This document shows, piece by piece, positions 22,618-26,636 of a stretch of 26,636 nucleotides of DNA. The notes below the pieces were generated by a model that did not search any database, was not told where the DNA came from, and worked only from the letters and a program-made list of their open reading frames with translations. How positions within the stretch are numbered: the stretch's first letter is position 1; every line of letters starts with the position of its first letter. A program made the translations under genes and the position numbers. The stretch is from Paraglomus occultum (taxonomy: Eukaryota; Glomeromycota; Glomeromycetes; Paraglomerales; Paraglomeraceae): contig CAJVPJ010000381.1 of NCBI GenBank assembly GCA_910592205.1, positions 1-26,636 of the forward strand, read 5' to 3'.

Positions 22618-24373
22618 TTAAGAAGTAATGGAGGGGAAATCAGTTTTTTGGAGAAGTGTCTTGTCTTCTTGAAGACATTTCTTGATCTCGGAGTTTCTTT
22701 TCTTTAATAATTTCTTCACCTTACGTTTTGTATCCAGGAATTCATCGATCTCCTCGTCTTCCAGTGATTTAGAAGCCAGAATTTGAAGCAATATCAGATA
22801 TATCAGAATTCGATGTACAAGAAGCTCGACTGCATCACTGATATTAGCCGAAGATTGTTCTTTTGGGACGAATGTATTGGTTTCTCTGGTATCATCTAAT
22901 TTAGATGTGAGAACATCCTCACTTCGAGAAATAATAAAGTTACTTTTTTCTTTAGATATGATAGTATCCCCACTCCGTGAGTCATTTTGTGATACCATTT
23001 GTTCCAATAGACTATCCACATAACATTTTTACTTTAGTGTACTATTCAGAATCGGATAACGGATCTTCAGCCTTCAATCCTCGTCGGGCGCGCGTCAAAT
23101 ATATTAAAAAGAAAATGTTAGTATTACTTATTCTACACGGATTAACAATAAATGAACCATTTACCGATTTTTCCTCGCCTCTTATCACTAGCCTTATCAG
23201 GTATCTCGGGTTGACTTTTTTTTGGTTTGGTAAGTCGGATCCGAAAGTTCGAATCTTGCGCATTATTCAAGCCTTGATGAAAGATAGTAAGATCACTATG
23301 AATGGGAGTGGAGTCGTGCTGATGGTGGAAAAAGGTTCCATGAATAAAGTAAACGATGCTGTGCCTTATCCCTCGAGTTACTGGGAAATTCCGTGCAATA
23401 AAAAACGCGATAAAAACGCAACGATTTGTCCCGGACAAAGTGGAACAATAATCTGGAGTTGCGGAAGCACAGTTTACCTCCCTCGAAATTACCTAAAGCG
23501 ACCAAGAAACATAAGGAACTTGGTTCGTCGTGCTCATCCCAGTGATAATCACTGATCTAATCGCGGAAGGCCAAGATAAATTTCTCAACTTCATGTACAT
23601 CTCCCCGTAATTATCATAAAGGAACCGGTTGACAGTATCTGATAATGGTTTGAGGTTTAGAAGTAGATTATTTACACATTACTGGTGATCGATGTTGTGA
23701 GAGCTGGCAGTATTCGAGCTGGTATAGGGAAGAGGTGTACGCGCCAAAGTGCTCGATGAAATTTGACCAGAACTCGTCCTCCGATGCGAAGGATGTTTAG
23801 AGTATGATAATAATATTCGTTAACGGCATTGGTTGCTTTCGTCACGGCGTTTTGATCATTAAGATTTTCAAGATGGACTAATACTAAGGTTCGTCTATCC
23901 ATGTCTGTGATACATTCAGGTTCCGATATATAGTGAATTTGCACCAACCCGTCAAGAGAGCGAAAATTGTTACGAACGGACATGATCAACCTGGCTTTTT
24001 TTTTCCGCGTGTTGCGTGCGATAGAGATGGTATGAAAATCTTTATTATCTCGAAAGTTAAGAGAATGTCTGAGCTTACTCCACTTCAATCTAAGGTGGTG
24101 CCAAACAAGTTTTCTTTTTATTGGTCCATCAGGTCGTTTTAATCCTAACCACCGACCGAAGACAACCCACAATCGTTTATTAGAATCTGTGATATGTAAG
24201 TTATCATTCTTTTCTACTCCATTAATAATATCAGTGTCTACAAGTGAAAAAAAATCTTCGGAAATTTCGGTTGATTCACGTTAGATAATCCTGAATATTG
24301 CCCTATAATCCAGTTCTTCCATCGTATAAGCCAAAGATAAACGATGAGATTCAGGATCTTTTCGATTCTGTAC
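22618..24373 (-). pseudogene. frameshifted fungal TET/JBP-like 2-oxoglutarate/Fe(II) dioxygenase gene
   Basis: Intact enzymes of this type oxidise bases in DNA using Fe(II) and 2-oxoglutarate. Here the signature is spread over three frames. Frame one has the HxD metal motif in ISDYHWDEHDEP (about 23536-23556) and ALGNFEGGKLCF. Frame two has VPLCPGQIVAFLSRFLLHG (about 23390-23450), which holds the distal His. Frame three has NFPVTRGIRHSIVYFIHGTF and runs to a stop at 23142. Single-base shifts separate them. Upstream, a clean 203-codon frame (24280-23672; KRLWVVFGRWLGLKRPDGPI) ends in TAA before NRFLYDNYGEMYMKLRNLSW in another frame. Another stop lies at 24281. The downstream frame 23019-22618, with a Glu/Lys-rich coiled segment (EDEEIDEFLDTKRKVKKLL), is probably the C-terminal part. 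Assignment rests on remembered motifs. Introns or assembly indels could explain some breaks, but not all. Confidence 0.6.
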
Positions 24374-24534
24374 CTATTACTAATAACACCATCTACAGCA
24401 AATGCGATAAGTTAGATTCGTGGCCACGAAATTAAAAATAATCACCCAATCGGTCTGCACATGCACATTCAGATTCTATCAATTTTAACGCACAGTAGAG
24501 TATTGTTTTTGACATTGCATATAGTTAGGGGGTA

Positions 24535-24899
24535 GCAGAAACCCTCAACATCGTGAGAAAATTTCTTGACAATGTTGCTCTTCCGGGCCGGCGTCCCTAA
24601 CCAGCAGTATCAAACTCTCTAGCATTTGCTGTAAAATCATCTCTATATGTGGGTTGTAGAAAAGGTTAAATGTGGAATGTACCGACCTGTGGTAAAACTT
24701 CCAACACTTTCATTCTTCGTTAGAAATCAGTTAATTTTGTTAATGAGAAATTTACTGCACGTTCTGCTAAGTCTTTAATGAGAAGTAAGGGTTGTAAAGT
24801 TGTTCCTTTTCTTGTTAAATAAATTACAGTAGCGGAACATATAGCCTCAAGAGATCCTTCCAAAAAAAGAGCTTCGATTTTTGAAACTAAGTTTGACAT
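24535..24899 (-). pseudogene. coding relic upstream of the dioxygenase pseudogene
   Basis: An ATG at 24899 opens a 59-residue frame (MSNLVSKIEALFLEGSLEAI, then LLIKDLAERAVNF) that stops at 24720. Coding-like sequence continues in other phases (GRYIPHLTFSTTHI, then YRDDFTANAREFDTAG) to about 24535, interrupted by stops. It is on the same strand as the dioxygenase pseudogene and could be its 5' part or a separate dead gene. No family recognised. Confidence 0.35.
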
Positions 24900-25684
24900 G
24901 AGTGGTTTGAGTTAAAATATCGCAAGTAAAAAGAAGCGATATACTATCGAAAAAACTTTTCACGGTTGTTCCATAAAAGCATAAATGTACCAACTACAAA
25001 GAAATGCCACGAGTTAGTCAATCAGATTTAGAATTTATAGTAACATCCAGTAGGTCACACAATTACATCATGCATAAAAAGTTCCACGCATTAACTCTGG
25101 CAAAAGTGATCGACAATCCCGGGAGATACTTTTGGTACTTCCGTACGCAGATCAATATAAAAAGAAATTAATCAGGTTCAATAATTGTTAAAATTGGTGA
25201 TACAAATAACAGAAGTATTGCTGATGTCAATATGGCAAGAGCAGACAATTATTAATCTAACTAACACGTAAAGCGTGGGGGGGGGGGTCACCCACGACTC
25301 TTCTTATTTTGAAAAAAAGGTACTTATGTACCTAAGTCGTCCCTATTGCAAAAAGTTCTGGCAATTTCTGGTCCTTTCCAGTCCAAGTCTATAAATAAAT
25401 TCTGATCTGTGTTTTTTTATATAAAAGGGCGAAGAAAAAATATCCGAGACCCCTTTACTCCTTCGTTATAATAATTAATGGTTTTGGAGAATAAAACATT
25501 TAACAATTTTAGCCTTGTGAGCTCCGCTAATAAATCTTACCATCGATAAATAAAAAGATTCATACACTCAAAAAAGTATCTGATTTCTAACGATTAAGGT
25601 TGTTTATTTGTTTATATGCTATGACACTTTCCCCGCATTTGTGTATGTATACTACAGTACTAATAGACCAACTTTCACTTATAG
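24900..25684. other. spacer with an 11-base G run
   Basis: No coding frame seen. GTG followed by a long G run (25277-25287) precedes TCACCCACG. The CGTGGG / CCCACG arms at 25273-25296 could pair into a hairpin around the G run. Confidence 0.45.
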
Positions 25685-26157
25685 ATGACATCACTTGCTG
25701 TTTTGGGGGGTTTTGGATTTCGCCGGCCTATCGATGTTCGTCGAGAAAATCTCTCATTGGTGCCGCGTTTTATTTTTCACGTATCACCAAGCAAGACATC
25801 GACAACAAGCATAATTCTGACCCTTCTGCACATTAATGAAATTCTTGCCAATCGTGATGCCAGGATCTTAACCGAACTCACCGATTACCGTGCCAAATTT
25901 AACGCCGAACACTTACCTCACGCGATGAAGACTTTACAGCGGAGGTTCAAAGAATCTTGATAATTATAATGCTAAATACTTTTACTGCGCGGCTTGATGA
26001 GATCAAACAAGTTCTTCAAACCTACTATAATAATTTTGGTAAAGTAGTAACCGCAGTCAATAGATCTATCACAATTTTTCAAAGGATACAATAAAGGGTT
26101 TTTACAATGGGAAGAAGCGAAAACTTAGAAAAGATTGCTTGGATAGATAGTCATTAA
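25685..26157 (+). pseudogene. frameshifted coding relic with helical, coiled-coil-like content
   Basis: The frame ending at 25960 carries NEILANRDARILTELTDYRA and AEHLPHAMKTLQRRFKES. A one-base shift would extend it through NLDNYNAKYFY. A second frame from the ATG at 25969 reads ARLDEIKQVLQTYYNNFGKV, has a TAA at 26092, then continues (GRSENLEKIAWIDSH) to TAA at 26155-26157. Charged and heptad-like content suggests a former helical protein. The part before about 25820 may not belong to it. No domain recognised. Confidence 0.35.
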
Positions 26158-26473
26158 CACACTACTGAGTAGCAGGGAAGGAACTGCCAATATATGGGTC
26201 AGACTTAACAAGCAGGTGTTTTTATGCCTTTCCTCCTAATTTTTACTTAGCCGACCTTAAACCCTCTCAATATATTCATTTTAAAAAAACACTGACCTTT
26301 TAATTATTGTATGAGTGTCGCTGGCTATTATTATTTTTTCTTGGCAAAAGTGATCGGCATGTCACGCATACATGATTTTTATTCACACAAGAAAAAATAT
26401 CTAATCTATTTTTGCACGTGGAATCTATTTCGGGTGTATTACGAGATAGACGATCTGAGCGATTATATACATA
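26158..26473. other. AT-rich spacer
   Basis: Overlapping short frames on both strands (about 26300-26524) show no domain, signal or splice evidence and run into the repeat that follows. I treat them as chance. Confidence 0.45.
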
Positions 26474-26561
26474 GGGTGTGTAAGTTAATATCGTACACCC
26501 GGGGTGTAAGTTAAGTTCGTACACCCGGGGTGTAAGTTAAGTCCGTACACCCCCCCCCCCC
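26474..26561 (+). repeat. 26-bp palindrome-bearing tandem repeats ending in a 12-base C run
   Basis: Two copies of a 26-base unit beginning GTACACCCGGGGTGTAAGTT lie at 26493-26518 and 26519-26544, with one difference between them. A partial copy precedes them from 26474, and the start of another (26545) runs into C12 at 26550-26561. Each unit contains TACACCC-G-GGGTGTA, a 7-base-arm palindrome able to form a tight hairpin or bind a dimeric protein. The window ends 75 bases later, so the full array may extend further. Confidence 0.8.
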
Positions 26562-26636
26562 ACTATACGAACGGGTTAGTGTATAGAGAGCTCAATCAAC
26601 TTATCAATTGGATATTAAGGACTAGTACCCAGGTCA

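Noticed and set aside
22977-23555. 192-residue + strand ORF, the longest in this part of the window
   Set aside because: It runs antisense to the dioxygenase-like motifs on the - strand, whose conserved sequence explains its openness. Its own translation shows no recognisable domain.
1-26636. tRNA, rRNA, CRISPR arrays and riboswitches
   Set aside because: Scanning for conserved tRNA B-box-like strings gave only isolated partial matches without a foldable partner. No spaced direct-repeat array or rRNA-like block was seen.

Overview
This window looks like a nuclear contig of an early-diverging, AT-rich fungus. An arbuscular mycorrhizal fungus (Glomeromycotina) or close relative is my best guess. 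It carries spliceosomal introns with GTATGT/GTAAGT donors and a yeast-type TACTAAC branch site, a Cdc31-type centrin, a fungal Makorin-type CCCH/RING protein, and a broken gene resembling the 2-oxoglutarate/Fe(II) dioxygenases (TET/JBP-like) that I associate with these fungi. It also contains a stretch of DNA that only reads as protein when UGA is translated as tryptophan. That is the code of Mollicutes, and Mollicutes-related endobacteria are known residents of these fungi.

Layout. 1-374: what may be the last exon of a gene cut by the window edge. 375-2722: a Mollicutes-like insert, bounded by a 20-bp imperfect inverted repeat. It holds a decayed gene of about 670 codons on + and a small intact convergent ORF on -. 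2723-3975: no gene seen. 3976-4268 (-): a short spliced ORF of unknown function. 4506-5614 (+): centrin/CDC31, five exons, 180 aa. 5615-11239: mostly gene-poor, with an unidentified coding relic at 6566-7139 and a 40-bp tandem repeat at 10285-10403. 11240-16233 (+): a Makorin-like protein, six exons, 997 aa. 16765-18539 (-): a polytopic membrane protein, three exons, 461 aa, convergent with the Makorin gene. 18540-22617: gene-poor, with two small coding-like stretches on -. 22618-24373 (-): a frameshifted TET/JBP-like dioxygenase pseudogene, preceded by another relic at 24535-24899. 25685-26157 (+): a further broken coding-like stretch. 26474-26561: palindrome-bearing tandem repeats next to a run of 12 C.

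The three intact multi-exon genes do unrelated jobs (spindle pole body/nuclear pore calcium sensor, RNA-binding ubiquitin ligase, membrane receptor or transporter). I see no functional cluster. The novelty lies in the accessory DNA: the alternative-code bacterial insert with its terminal repeats, and the eroding dioxygenase gene. Gene models rest on splice-site phase agreement and motif recognition by eye. No database search was possible.
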